The notes beneath the pieces were generated by a model. That model searched no databases and had not been told where the DNA came from. It saw only the letters and a list, made by a program, of their open reading frames with translations. Below, piece after piece: positions 1 to 13,573 of a stretch of 64,000 nt of DNA. The translations under genes and the position numbers were made by a program. Position 1 is the first letter of the stretch, and every line of letters starts with the position of its first letter. The DNA comes from Nephromyces sp. MM_2019 (taxonomy: Eukaryota > Apicomplexa > Aconoidasida > Nephromycida): positions 188,685 through 252,684 of the forward strand of contig JADHZB010001096.1 in NCBI GenBank assembly GCA_015657535.1, read 5' to 3'.

Positions 1-1615
1 CTCAAGGATGCTATTGTCGTCATACTACCTCTACAAGGTTATTTTCTCTCCCGTCTCGCCCAAAGCTAATCCAGAAATATATCCTCCTGCAGGCCTTGAT
101 ATTTACATCACCACTACGTGTTGTACACCAATCAAGAGAGTCTAATCAGTGGAGAACGCGTATTTTTTCAAGAAAAAATACGAAAATTAATGATCGTATA
201 CCTCTGCAATACCTTTAAGGTGACACTTTACTGCAGAGTACCAAATGTTTCACTCTACCGAGTGATTATAAATTATACAGTAGGGTAAGCATAGGATGCC
301 CTTCCTTGCTGCTTAAAGAAATGCTATCATTGTCCCGAGACTACACATTCCCCGAGGGGGAATCGAACGACATCAGCACGCTTTCAATTTAAAATACTCG
401 ACTTCAGGCTTTATTTCCTTCTACAAAGTGCCAGCAAAAGTTTCGGGCTTAGTTCCACGAAGGACGAAGAAGCGTTTTATAAAATAACAATTATGCTAGA
501 TAAGATTGATGGATTGAAAAGATTCCAAAGAGTAAGGATACAGCCCTGACCTCGCTAGCTAATGAGCCGAAAACATCAGGTGAACCTACCTTAAGGAGGC
601 ACATAATCAAAAATATCAAAACAAAGTTTTTGAACTAACAAGATATCACTGACAAACGTATGCGGTGCATTCCTTCCATCAAAAGTATTAGTTCGTAAGT
701 GTGCCAAACATACGCATACAAGCTGCCATCTTTATTGCTCAAACATTGTGTTGCGGCATACGCGTTCCCGCTGGCTTTGGTGAGTATTTCGAAAACAGTT
801 AAACTCCAAGCCGATTCATTCGAGTAAAAGTACAGACATCACATATAGCACGTGTAAAAAACATTGTAACATACATGCACTCCTCTAGAGCCTTTGAGGG
901 TTATTAAAATCGTATTTATAGACAAGGGAAAAGTCTCGCCATGCATGGATGAATGAAGGTTTTTCTACTTTGAAAGGAAATAAAATAAGATCTTGGTTTC
1001 GAAGCAAAAAAACCCTAGTGGTGGCAAATTTTGACGCTCGTACTGCGCTAGCCATCAAAAGGTCAAAATATTCTTGAAATTAAATTCTGCTACCCACAAA
1101 AACAAAGAAATCGTGGCGCACTCACATACTGCCGGATATTAATAATAAAACGCAAAGCTTTTCCAAACAGAAGTTGAATTACACATTCTCAGAATAATAA
1201 CAAAAAGATGAATAAGCAAAAAAGGCAGTAAAGAAAATCAGGCAAAAGAGCAGAAGCAGAACTTACTACGCAGACATGAGGCTAGTGATAAAGCAAAACT
1301 CTTGATAACTTGAGGGACGATATCCGCAAATTATGCGCACGAAACCCAAATGTAATAGAAGTGAACACAATAACGATATAGAGACGCACAAAATGATACG
1401 ATACGAGAAAAACATAATACCGATGTGCTATAAAAATGCTTGAGCTACAACACAGCATATAATAGCCAAAAACGCAAGAAAGGCATAGCATGCCTATTCA
1501 ACTGGGTATAATCTTGACGAGACGAAGTAACCAATGTCTGACCATGAGAGAGAGGCGGAAAAACAATGAGAAATAGGAACTAAGCAAGATTTAAGCGTGG
1601 CAAGTACAGGAAATC
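1..1615. other. Unassigned AT-rich stretch downstream of the Romo1-like gene
   Basis: No exon with recognisable homology was found on either strand. The plus strand is A-rich, like the introns and flanks of the minus-strand gene that begins at 7717, so this is most likely its 3' flank plus intergenic DNA. A 69-codon minus-strand ORF near 1282-1491 has no family signature and is probably chance. A T-loop-like string near 345-375 was examined for a tRNA and rejected. Confidence 0.5.
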
Positions 1616-4600
1616 TCATTGCCAAGTTTTCTCATGATATCTGAAGGGTGTTCGGTTGGGCAGACTACTAAGTTCAGATAATGAGGGAGCACTTTTAAGT
1701 TCATCGCACCTAACAACAGTGGCGCAGCCTACAAAGACACAGTAACACAGGGGAGAGTGTTTTGTTTCAAACAAAAACATAAAACTCATCAAAAGTATAG
1801 ACAGAATACAAGCTTTCCAGAGAGCAACCTTAAAGCTTAATTCCTAGCCGGAAACGATGAAGGCCACGCAGAAAATTTTTATTCATTCATTTTATCTCAA
1901 AAAGACACGCATTTCTACATACTATTTTGCAGTTTTCGAAAACTGAATGTACCTACTAAATTGTTAAATTACGTTTCTGAATCATAAAATTAACCTCAAT
2001 CTCTTAATATAGGATTCCCTCTTGTATTATCATTATCAACTGTAGTTTTGGCAATCTCGAAATTCTCAGCATCTAGTAAAAGAGAGTTTTTGTAGACTAT
2101 TTGTGGCAGCGCATGGCAGCTTCGACTTTCTTAAAAAAAAAGACTCTAATCATACTCTATCACTAAAGACGTAAAAACAGGCTTACCGACAAAGAAACCG
2201 AAAGTAATCGCACCTCCCACCTGTAGGCAAACAAGTGAAATTGAACGCTGAACGCATCAGGAATCACAAGTACACACGTTGAAATCGTGTGTGCATACAT
2301 ATATTTAGTATGGATTTCCGTGCCACAATCTACTGTGAGAGCATATGGCTTAAAAGAAAAAAACGACACCAAGAATTCAAGGTGGCATACGAATAATACA
2401 CACACACAGGTTGATCATTATCATGGGTAGCTGCTCGCATTTGAGACTGGCATACAAAAAACAGCCGTCGCAGCAAATGCTTACGTACCCATGATGGCTT
2501 GTGCATGCATTACTGTATGTGGCGTATTTTGCACCACAAACAGGGGGTATAGCGAAGCGTGGAAACCTCTTAAAATACCTTCCTACGTATCATCAGGAAT
2601 ACCAGGGTACAGATAGAAGAAGTAGCGGAGTGATGTTGTAATAGCTAGCTTAAAACTATCTGAATTTAGAACCTTATATAAACTAGGTGAAAAAAGTAGA
2701 ATAATCAAATGAACAAAGGCATATCCATTCAGTCGATCAGCATACACAGGGATCTTCCCCGGAAAAATAGAGGAATGAAAATTGATGCACTGTACAAGCT
2801 ACCAGTACAAACTTTGATTATTGTCAAAAAATCAATATAGGCACTAACATACCAAGATAGTGCCTATAATAACGCGTGGACACATGCAAAAGTACGCAGA
2901 CACCAAAGATAAATAAATAAAGGTATAAATACAATACGCGTATAAGGTGTACCCACATATTGGATGTGCCAGGAACACAAAACATACAGGATTACATATA
3001 TACGAAAACATTAACACAAAAAAAATCCATCAAAATATGTAACACACGCAAAAAGTACAACACACACAACACACGGAGCACATGTAACACAAACACACAC
3101 GCTATATACGGCGATAAGAACACACAAATGTCACGAGCTTACCATTGTAATAGGAAGTAACCACAGATTGCGATTCGTGACGGCAAGGTAACCGCCAGTA
3201 ATCAAACCAAAAATCCCACCTACTGCGCCACCCTAAAGTAATCGAAGCGAACATGAGCACACACACTTAAATACGGTTGCAATCTGCACGTAAATACGTG
3301 CTATCATGTAGATGAGCCGTTGTCGTGTGTGTAAAGCAGGGCACGTAGGGTAACAATATCATGGCAGGATTTAAAGAGTCTCAGAAAGGCACGAAAAGGG
3401 TAAGTGGTAAGCATTTCTTAGTAGTCTTTTATAAGCTCTCTCTTTAGTATATTGGCGTGGTGCATTCAATGCACAGCATAAAGAGCAAATCTGTGCAGAA
3501 GAGACTACATTTTCTTCTTCAAAAAGATAGTCAATTACCATAAACATTAACCTAACAGTTTAACATATATAAGCACTATAATGAAAACATGTTAATCTTT
3601 ACTTTAATAAATTGTAGGACGTATAAAACGCATTAAAGTAAGGCGAAAACCAAAAAAAGGCCAAAAAAACAGTTTCCAAATAAATATTGTGAAGATTCCT
3701 TTGAAGATGCCCTTGACTATATAAAAATCGATGAAATCAGAGATATTCATCAAAAATACGTTTTCTAGATGAATACTGCATTTTATGCTTGCTATAATTT
3801 CCAAAACAGCAGAGATACATATCGTAACCAGAACTCAAAGTCAAATTCATGGCTAACACAGAAAAGACAGAAAATAGCCTTCATTCATACAGCAGAAAAC
3901 ATACTGAGGAAAAACCAAATATGAAACTCAAATAAGAGATTCTACCCTAAAACACCCTTTAAAGAGCTGGATAGAGTTCAAATAACTCAGCTAAACCAAA
4001 CGAGATTTCTACCGGTGAATTTTTATACTATATATACATGACCCAATGGAAAGCACAGCAAGAACTCCTAGTTTCGGGCTAGAAAGTTCTTGTTAGCAAG
4101 CAGCTTGGAAATAGAAGAAATTACTCTCTTTCAAACTTCAGCTAAATGGACAGAAATATAAAACAAACTCCAAACGGTACAAGGAAAAAAAATATACACA
4201 CATATACATCAATATCAGCGTGCACACAATACGACCATTCAGTCTGCTTATAAAATTGCCTTAAAAATTTGTGCAAAAATACAAAATATCAAAGGCTCAC
4301 CGTCTTAAGCCCCATCTTCACATTCTCAAAGCAAGAATAAGCCCTAGGATTACCAGAAAGAATTCTCTTACTGAGGGTATTGCCCTCCGGAGCCTGGGCA
4401 TAGTAGCTATCCATCAGTCCATTAGATTCCCTCAAAGAAGAACTGCATAAAATCATCACATTAAAAACTCCACGTTCGAAAAAATAGATATTCATCATCC
4501 CTCAATTTTACAACCACTTTTTGCTATTTCGTTGAAAGTGCGCAAGCACGGGTTTGTGCTTTGAGTAGATGATACTATTACAAGCCAAAAGTAGCATTCT

Positions 4601-7600
4601 CACGCACACAAACATGGCTAAAAACTGTTTTAAGACATAAATAACACCTAAAATGAACTTTCTTCCTCATAAGCGAACCACTAAATAGAACTTTTGATAC
4701 AAAAAGTAGGTAAACGAAAAGCCAATGAAACGACAGATGAAGACATATGCAGACAGCGCTTTATAGTGCCAAAAATTGGAAGTTTTGTGAACAAGGGAAC
4801 CTTACACACACGAAACAAGCAAAAATTAAGAGTATCAGGAGGCACTAAATATTTTAGCCATTTCCGATCAAAATGGTGCTATTTCGCCTTAGTTGAGAGA
4901 TTTAAGCAAACTTTCTGCATCACTTCTTTCATTAGATTATAGGAGTTCAATAGGTTTGCAGTAGATATTCCCATATGATTCAGGGCATCGTTTAGTAGAT
5001 GCCAAGCAGAATTTTAACGAAGCGATTCCGGTTAAAATACAAATTAAAAGCAAGTATATCTAAAAAGCCAATTCCTCTGCTGCAAAATTGACCTAAAATG
5101 CTAGGTCTCAAAGAAGATATCTCTAATTCTACAGTAATGGTAATAACGAAAACATAAACCGAATAAAAGCAATGCAATAAGATTACTAGGTAGCATCAAA
5201 TTACAAGGAAGTCCTAACACACAGAAAATTAACCACAGAATCGTGGCAAATATATAGATTTCTTAGTTTTTGCGGAAAATATAAGGCATAGAGCACAGTA
5301 AAAGTAGTTTCATTATGTGCACGCGAATTATGTGCTGTCTGTATGTGTGCTGGCTTCATTCCAGTTTTCTATGTGTGTGTGCTGACTTCATTCCAGTTTT
5401 CTATGCATGTGCTTAATTCATTCCTGTCAACTCGTTGCTTTAAATATTTTACTTTTTTGCTATTGACTCCACAGGTTACCAACTGACTCATTACGCACAC
5501 AATTTCGCTTGTAAAGTGTTGCTACATACTTTCGCTCGTGCATGGAAATTTTAAAAAATGATTAAAATCCAAAAAATGAACACACAAAACGCTGCATTAC
5601 GCGAATTTTTGGAGATCGTCTGGTGAATATGATTCTTCGCCCTGAGAATTCTTTGGGTTGAAGTTGAAATATGAGCTTGAGCCTTTGGCCACATCCGATA
5701 CGTTAGCTGTGAAGAAAATCATTCAAAAATTTCTTAACAAATTCGTTATTTTACTTGCTCAGCGACAGAAAAAACATCAATCTTCAAAAAGAAGAAAACG
5801 TATCAAAACAGATGCCATGAATCACCCATTGTACACGGTGAAAACCATATTTTAAGAAAGTAGATAAAATAGAGGAAGACATATATCGTGACAGAACAGC
5901 AACTGTATAACAGGCGCATTAAGCATAAGTGAACACCTGCCTCTTACAAGATTGTGAACAAATCAAAGCGAAGGGGCTTTACAAATGCAAAAAAGTTAAA
6001 CTCAAAAACGCAAAAACCATCAAAACAGACTGTAAATTACGCATGAACCTCAAACGATAAAAACACACATTCATAGTTAAAAAAAGAGAAAAGAAACAAC
6101 ACACAAAGTTATGCCATTAAACATCACACACAGATACACTTATGCTAGATAATGTTGCTATCATTTCGTAATCCTATAAATACATAAAAAAATTCTTTTG
6201 AAACACTGCAAATTAATAGAAAAGAAAACCTACTACTTGTAAAAAAAGAAAAAATTAAAATTAAAAAAACTGGTAGAACAGCAATTTGTCACCTTCACAA
6301 TAGGGTAGCGAAGTCAGGACACGGTAAAACATAAAGACAGACGTATGTACACCGCTAGACATCCAATAATATACTCATAAACACAAATATATATTACTGC
6401 ACCCCCTTATAGAAGATTTTTTCGCTTCTACAATACAAGCATACCTCGCGATGTGGGAGGAGGGGGAGAAAAACCCTTGAAACTCTCACCCAGTGATGGC
6501 TTAAACTCCTCCTGCAGCCATTTTGGAGCATCTGAAGCGTAATTAGAAGACACGATGAATTGATTAAAACTTCAAAGTGTAAGAATTCCACTGAATAGAC
6601 GATATGCAGCCTATGAATTACACGCATGTTCAAGCCAAGCTTTGCACTGAACAGCCTACACATATTCAAGCCCTTGCAGGCTATGAGGAAACTTTTTCAC
6701 ACACACACGAAGCTTTACAAAATTTAGGATACAAAAAAAAGCAGAGCAGATTAACGAACTACATAAACCCCCCTTGACTCACTTGTGTATGTTATATCAC
6801 GAAACAGAGTGAAAATATTTATTCCTTGCGAGAATATCAAAATATTCAACACAATTATCATGCGAGGGTGGTTAAAAGCAAAGAAAATATATCGCACTAG
6901 AAAAAAGGGGCAAGAATATGCTTCCTTCTAAGAATATCTACACACGGGGTACAGGAGAATGGTGCGTGTGTGTTTATGTATATTTTTTTTTCCTATAAGT
7001 GCTTCTTTTACTTTTCTGTTCCATGAATTAAAAATGAACGAAACGAATTTTTCATCTTTACCAGGAGGAGGAGCAAAAGGAGAACCACTAGGGGGTGGTG
7101 GAATATATGCGTCGTATTCAGACTTTATTTGGGGCTCTGGAGGTGGCGCTTTCTGAGAGCTGCCGAACGGCCACCTACACCAATATAAAATGAAGTTCAA
7201 CATCCAAATATGCTAGGTAAAAGATATTCAAAATTTCACCAATTCGCTAGTTTTTACAAACAAAAACTGAACGCAGCGTATTAACTTTAAGAATACAAAG
7301 GGTTCAAGTCACACACATTCATTGTGGTAGAAGCTTGTATTTTTTCGATCCTCTACCCCAAATAAGGGAGAAAAAAAGATAGGCACACACAGGCTGAATA
7401 ATGGAGAAAAAGCTCCACTGAAAGCTATTGCAATCAATAAGACGGCGCCAACAGTTTTATTAAACATTTTCACTTTCGTAGTATAATCTTCAAGGAATAC
7501 CTCTTTACTCGCTAACTGCGAGTAAAGAAAAGGTGAGAATCATTGAAAATATCAGCGTAGAAGCGGGTTGCCATGCTACTGGCAGGATAAGTTAACATTG

Positions 7601-7717
7601 AGTTGAAATAGTAAAGTAGAGAAAAAATATATATGAAAAGACGCTGTGAAGAACAAGAAAAACACACAACAAAAGCCTAAAAAAATGAATATTAAAAACA
7701 CCTTACCAGCCAGCCAT
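1616..7717 (-). CDS. ROMO1: Romo1/Mgr2-family mitochondrial inner-membrane protein with Pro-rich N-terminal extension
   Basis: Eight-exon model, all junctions GT-AG and phase-compatible: 7717-7707, 7174-7062, 6531-6445, 5682-5601, 4442-4301, 3232-3143, 2220-2187, 1728-1616 (TGA). It predicts about 223 residues. Residues ~137-197 carry the family core: SCFENVKMG, then a Gly-rich hydrophobic helix (GGAVGGIFGL), a short loop, and a second Gly-rich helix ending CATVVRC, matching the animal Romo1 pattern CFDRVKMG...GIRC. Known members are small inner-mitochondrial-membrane proteins; yeast Mgr2 is a TIM23 translocase subunit. Animal Romo1 is about 79 residues. Here roughly 135 residues precede the core, beginning MAGWWPFG and rich in PPP runs. 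The C-terminal tail of ~30 polar residues is also unusual. The last four exons are firm. The four upstream exons rest on phase matching and composition, and the 5682 acceptor has a weak pyrimidine tract. If they are wrong, Met at 4414 is the fallback start. Confidence 0.72.
5341..5426. repeat. Tandem repeat, 32-bp unit, about 2.7 copies
   Basis: Two nearly identical 32-bp units (5341-5372 and 5373-5404) share the core GCTTCATTCCAGTTTTCTAT or its one-base variant, followed by a truncated, diverged third copy to about 5426. It lies inside the intron between 5601 and 4442 of the Romo1-like gene. The units contain a TTCATTCCAG string that resembles a splice acceptor on the plus strand, which is opposite to the gene, so it is unlikely to act in splicing of this gene. 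Confidence 0.85.
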
Positions 7718-10700
7718 ATCGTCAGGACAGGGAGAAAACAACTATACAAAAAAGTTGAGCTCAGGGAGTACTCAGCAGCCACAGAGTGCTCTCAAAGGAA
7801 ATGATAAATATACATCAATAGAAAAACCACTCATTCGAGTTTTCCAGAGGTAGAGCATGGAGCTGACTATGGAGCCTCAATTTCCAAGAATCAGAAAGAT
7901 CGCTTCAAATGGAACTGGAGGAACGGGTGCAGGAGCCTCTAATTTCATTCCATTTTCTAATAAATACAAAAAAATTTGATGTATAAGCAGCACTAAAAGA
8001 GGGTATTTCTCGAAAAGTTATGCTGCATTCCTTACATTACAATCTATGAAATGACATTGCAAAGCACATTCAAACTGATTTCTTCCCTTTCTTCTACAAC
8101 ATTGAACTGATTAATAATTTTATCTTCTAGCATCAATATCCTTCAATACTAACTAAAGCTTCGACAAGTTATACTTAATTCCCGACAATTCGAGCATCAT
8201 TAGAAACGAGTAGTTCTATATGATGCTATAAAAAGAGTGCATAGTTTGGATATAAACTGGAAAAATTTTAAGAATATAAAAGATAATTTTGGATGAATGA
8301 GGACACCATAATAGTCATGAAACGAAAGATTTTGAAGTCTTTTTTTATGACTATCTCAGATATATAGTTCTCTCCTTAATAATGATAAACTGCAGAGCAG
8401 TCTACAAAAAAAGGTGAGCAAATCTGGATTCTTCATGACTCAAAAGCTGAAATCACGATGAAATAGCGTACGAAAATGTCACTATGGCTTCCCTCACGCC
8501 AGGCGCCACAAAAAAAGATATCCACGTTTACCAGCAGATTACTTTGATATTTGAATCAAGTTTAATTTGATGAAACGAAAAAAGATATAGCGAGAGAAGC
8601 CGGAATATGGACACAAAAAAAAACATTTTCTGAGTGCGCACAACAGCCCGTATAGTCCTTCCAGTGATGAGGGATACGCAAGAAGGAAAGGGAAGTAAAC
8701 AATTGAATTTGCGCATAAGATGAGGAAAAATTCAACGAGACACACATTAATAAACGCTGGAACCGAGTTGTAAGAATTTATTCAACTTTCGAAGCAAAAA
8801 TCCTAATCAGCTGGTTGCAAAAAGTCATAGTTACATCCACACGATTATCTGCAAAGCTCAAAAACCAGCTTATAATGCCAAAAACCAAGCAACCACACAT
8901 CACCTTCTTGTATAATTAAGTGGGGATAACTTACTTCTATCTCCACCAATGAAGTTGGGAAACAGAGGCTTGGAACATGCTGGCTTCCTAAGGACTACAA
9001 AAGGTTCACAATAAGAGACGAGGACCTCGAGATATAAAGCTTGAATCTAAAAGAAGAAAAGTTCATTTTTATTTAAATTCAAGTCTTTATTTTAATAAAT
9101 TTTACCTGTATTAATTACAAGAAAATTATGACAAAAGACGATGTAAAGGATGAAAGCCAAAAATTCATTGTTGGGCTAACAAAAAACTAGTTCTTTGCAT
9201 AAAGTAAGTGCGTAGAGTCAAGCCAACACAACAGAGGGAGCCTCGTTGTACCAGAAGTTTTCAACATTAAAGAGGAGCGGAAGTAACACACGAGGAAAAA
9301 ACTTCATCGATGCACCACCATTAAGCAGATTTGAAGAGATTCAGAAGAAAAAGTTAGTTCCGAGATGGGGGCTGGGCAAGAATATGAGTAAACAAGGAAA
9401 TAAAGTGGATTGAAGAAGTAGGGGCGGCAGCTGCTGCAGAAAAAGAACTTTAAGAACATCAAGAAGGCTATATTTGAAGCAAACAGAACAGAAATTTCCA
9501 TTAAAACGAGTCGGTCGGTCACATTTTATTGCGTTACCAGAAAGTGCTACTTAAGCGATAGACTTCATCAAAGGCTAAAATTGTCAAGTGAAATCGATAG
9601 ATGATGCAGCGAAATCGAGAATAACCTACTATTGAAGAAACAGCAATACACCAAATAGCAGATATGAAGCAGCTCCAGGAATATAATGAAGTAAGGCATA
9701 TCCGAGATAAAGACTACTTTTTTTGACTTCCGTTGCCTCCCTTCCTTCTAACCTTTCAGCAAGAGCTCGCGGTGGTATAACTGGTATAATATCGTCGCTA
9801 AGCAAGCCTTAAATCGAGTCAATAAAAAGTGCTACTATCCCCGATAAAGGCACTGCAGTCTCAGGCCAACCATCTTTCGTAGCAACAGAAATCAGAGGAG
9901 CACGCGCGCACTAGCGGCTTGAGAGATATTGGGTGGTATCGCATGCTTACAGGTTCTGCCTATACAAAGTCACAGTTTGCTGTAGTTCGTGGAGCGAATA
10001 GTAGTCTGTGGAGCGAATACACTAGTTAGCGGAGCTAATATCATTAGAGGGTAGCACACGAGCTCGTGCTCCATCATGTAGAAGTAGCAGCAGAAAAGCG
10101 GGAGCATCGCTATAGTGGTGATAGATACAGCAACAAAGTTGCACTGGAAGCACCAGCTCACGTGGAAGATCTGCGGGAATACAACGGTACTTTTCGTAGC
10201 AAGGGTTGCAGCAACTGCTGCAGCAGTTATAGTATATCTGCCATGAAGCCAAGATCAAAGCGGGTAACTATGGCGCAGGTAACAATGGTAAAGTTACCTG
10301 ATATCACTTGCTGTAATCCAACGTTACACCTCTATCGGGCTCAATTAAAGCAGAAATACAACTGCAGCCACAGGAAAACCTAAATTATCATAAGCTGCTT
10401 GCAGATAAGTTTCTCGCGGCCGTCTTCATCATTGCTACATCTAGGTTATCGGTGAGATACAAAGCTGACAAGGGCCGCAGAAATAGTACAGTATGTTATA
10501 TCAGTTAGTCATGCTAGTGTTGTGATTCTGAAAAAGACAGCAGTTGGCTCAAGGAGTCTTCATATGCATTTTCGTTGTCTAGGAAAATCAGTTGCTTTAA
10601 ATATCATAATCATTGCTTTTAATATTGAAATGCAGGAAATGCTTGCCGTGTGTTAATTTTCCCAATGAATGAGCTCAAGGCTGCCTCATTGTGGATAGCT

Positions 10701-12936
10701 GCTTAATATATATAACACAAATTTTAACAATATTCCTGTTTAGTTTATCTGTAAATTACTGCTATTGGTTTGAAATAGAAAAAGGTGTTCTATAGTCAAG
10801 GCAAGTGCCTTATCTTTGATGCTTAGTGTTCTTGCTAATTTGGTAGCCAATGCAGAAGGAATGACACGCGAGTAGCGGGAACTGCTATAAATTTGAGCTT
10901 TTACCCTTTGTCACGTAACCCTCTTTGGGCTTTCGAAAAGAAGGGTCTTAAAAGATAAATGAGGTACTAGTTTAATAATGCAGCATACTAGGAAGAGGCC
11001 AAAAGCCTCTTGTATTTTCGTGAAAATATTATATCTCGGGATAGACGCGGCATCTTCACGTAGATTTCAACCACTTTGCTGAAGCAGGGAGACGAGAGCA
11101 TCTGTAATATGTTTTCCTTTGTTTTCAGACTAGACCATCCTAATGCTTATCTTTTGATAAAATTACACAAAAAAATTTGGCTTTAAAAAATTATATTTTC
11201 ATTGTAAGCTTACTTCATACTTGCTAAAAAGATGTTATATATGCTGAACAGTGGTTAATTTCGGGGAAACCTTACAATTTCAGGTCAGTATTTAATGTAA
11301 CATGGAGCTTTTGCAACTTTCTAATTACTTTAAAAATCTTCCTTAAGACTATATTCATTCAGATAAACAGGGCTATTACACTGTGCTGGATTGGGAAACT
11401 TCGTAGTCACTTTTCATGGCAATCATCGCGTGTAGTATCGTTACATGGAAAACCTAAAAAACCTTTGCATGGACGCTATCGCAATAATCGAGACTACGAC
11501 AAGTATCGGAAGTATCAATATGCCCAGAAGTAAGGCACGAAATATGATATACAAATTTTGGCATTAAACCTATGCTTCCTAAGCGTGCGGTAATGTCCTT
11601 GGGCATATAAAAAATCCAGTACCGGACTCAGTGGATAATAGTACAAGTGTCACAACGTCTGGCTACTACCCAAACAGCCAGATATTTAAAAGATTTCGAA
11701 GTCATTTATATATCAAACAGATGGCATCCGCACTGCTTGTGCTGATGCTTTCCCGGTCACCCACATACGCCACTTTGGTATATGCGTCTTTTAAATTGGT
11801 TTACTACTTTTTTACTTCTTGCACCTGTCTAACAATGCCAATTTAGGTACCTATATTTTTTTCTTCAAGAGGCGTTTCATACACTAGAAGATTTTTGGAC
11901 GCAGTGGACTCATTTATGTTAGTCGCCAAAAATAGAAATGATAGAATAAACTTCTTAGGATTAATAAGTTATGAGAGCTCTTCAATGTGAGGAAGATAAG
12001 CTAGCGCTTCTGAATTGCTTTATGAAATACCAGACTTTGTATCTTTTTTACTCAGCACGATCAATACAATAATTCAAAGAGAGAACTGGTCGTGCGATAA
12101 ATCTAAAAGTCATCAACAGACTTACATGATAATACCTTTAATTTTGTATCTTTCATCCTCACTCTTTCGAGAGTTCATCACCTGAAAGACCCATTACAAA
12201 GCAAGAACATAGTGTGCAGTGATAAAATCCCTCATAGCTCGATTAGTACCGGTTGTGGCAACTTGTACTTGACAGTCTTTATGAACCGTTTGACTTAATA
12301 AATCTCCGGAAGTCATGCTTGTTCAACTTACCACGGGCATCGTTATTTGTTGTTTATGAGTTACTTTCATTATACCTTCTTCAAACATCCAGTCCTACTG
12401 GCAGATAGCGGTGACAGGTGACCCATAGGGTATCGAGGCTTTTTTCGAGAGCAAAATCTTCCAAGATTCTCCGGATCATACTAGCCACTAAGCCCATTTA
12501 ACATTCTCCAAGTCTTTCCATCAATCCCAACGGATTCATCAGTATCTCTACATATCACCCTTGGTTTGCCATTACGTAGAAATGCCGTTACGACCTCTAT
12601 AGTGAACCAAATAGCGCTTTAGCTTCGCATTTCATTTTCTCCGGAGATAGGCACAATCCATACCACCTTTGCCTAGCAGTACCTACAATATTAGATTCCC
12701 GAGGCCAAACTAATCGAAACATCAATTTTCGCTTCTTTTGCAGCCCAAAAAGAGTAAAATAATTAAAGGGTATATGCCACACTATATACACTATCCTTAT
12801 CTACTACTGTTTGATCGCTTAAACTGAGACCTCACCCCGTCACCCTCCGAAAAATCCTTCTTTATAACTCGCTTATTGACTTTCGTGGCGATGCACTGCA
12901 CAATATTTGCTTGAATAGAGTTTCACTACGACAAGC
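7718..12936. other. Unassigned stretch between Romo1-like gene and the 12.9-kb gene candidate
   Basis: No homology-supported gene was recognised. The plus strand is A-rich to about 9.7 kb and becomes T-rich after about 10.4 kb, which in this window tracks a change of transcription direction from minus to plus. A 105-codon plus-strand ORF at 10066-10383 overlaps open frames on the minus strand and sits in a GCA/GTA-triplet-rich patch, so it may be low-complexity DNA and not a gene. A plus-strand stretch ending at a TAA near 11552 would encode a very basic tail (GRYRNNRDYDKYRKYQYAQK) after a good acceptor near 11363. It is a possible 3' exon but unassigned. Confidence 0.4.
9982..10040. repeat. 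Short imperfect tandem repeat, 19-21 bp unit, 3 copies
   Basis: Three adjacent units at 9982-10000, 10001-10019 and 10020-10040 share the pattern GTAGTTCGTGGAGCGAATA with substitutions. The following 200 bases are rich in GCA/GTA triplets (for example around 10085-10100 and 10200-10225), so the whole patch is a degenerate low-complexity tract. Confidence 0.7.
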
Positions 12937-13573
12937 ATGAGCGAAGGGGTTGCTGTAGATACGCAAAGCATACGAGCTAACACTCAGCCTCGTCACGATC
13001 AAGAATACACAGTGAACGACAGAAATTAATGCGAATTAGGCTTGCAGTTCTGGTGCAATCCCAAGGAAGTTAATTGCTATACAATGCAAGAGCTCATGAA
13101 GTTGAAGGCTAATTTTGGCTTCTCGCAAAGCATGAGAACTGCACAATGCTGATACACATTGTTCTTTTTTTTCTTCGTAAGTTGATCTATAATGCTGACT
13201 TTTTTTCCTTCCGTCATCAGCGTAGCCCCTCGTCTTCCTTTCTAATCACAGCATACCCTTCTAAAAGAACCAAGATTACACCACTTACTGTCATAATTTG
13301 CTGAATTCAGTTATTTTTCCCCCAAGTATAGTTTTATTACCCCCCTCAGGAGCAAAAATTCCATGCCCATCTCAAACTCCAGTATCTTACAGTGTCAGTA
13401 TCTGTGGATTAATTGCTCTCTCTCTATCTTTATGCATTTTCAGACAAAATTTGCAGGAATATTTTGTACTTCCCTGCAGGATACTGGTAATATTACGAGA
13501 AATTTTCGATACTTCCCCGCCTGATTTACAGTTTGAACCCTTAGATTACCCAAAAGATGTATGGACAGAATAA
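12937..13573 (+). CDS. Candidate small spliced gene, unknown function
   Basis: Three-exon model: 12937-13011 (starts MSEGVAVDTQ), 13048-13100, 13444-13573 (TAA), phases 0 and 2, total about 85 residues. The last exon has a very strong acceptor (long TCTCTC tract then TTTTCAG) and ends in an acidic tail, PLDYPKDVWTE. The second exon encodes FWCNPKEVNCYTMQEL. The first intron would be only 36 nt, shorter than any other I place here, and the donor at 13101 is weak, so the middle joint is uncertain. I recognise no family. Surrounding DNA is T-rich on the plus strand, as expected for plus-strand transcription here. Confidence 0.3.

Noticed and set aside
340..400. T-loop-like string (GTTCGATTC on the minus strand) suggesting a tRNA gene
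   Set aside because: The flanking bases do not form the five-pair T stem, and no matching acceptor, D or anticodon arms are present.
10022..10383. Protein-coding gene in the triplet-rich patch at 10.0-10.4 kb
   Set aside because: Several frames on both strands are open at once, as expected from GCA/GTA-rich low-complexity DNA, and no splice structure or motif supports one of them.
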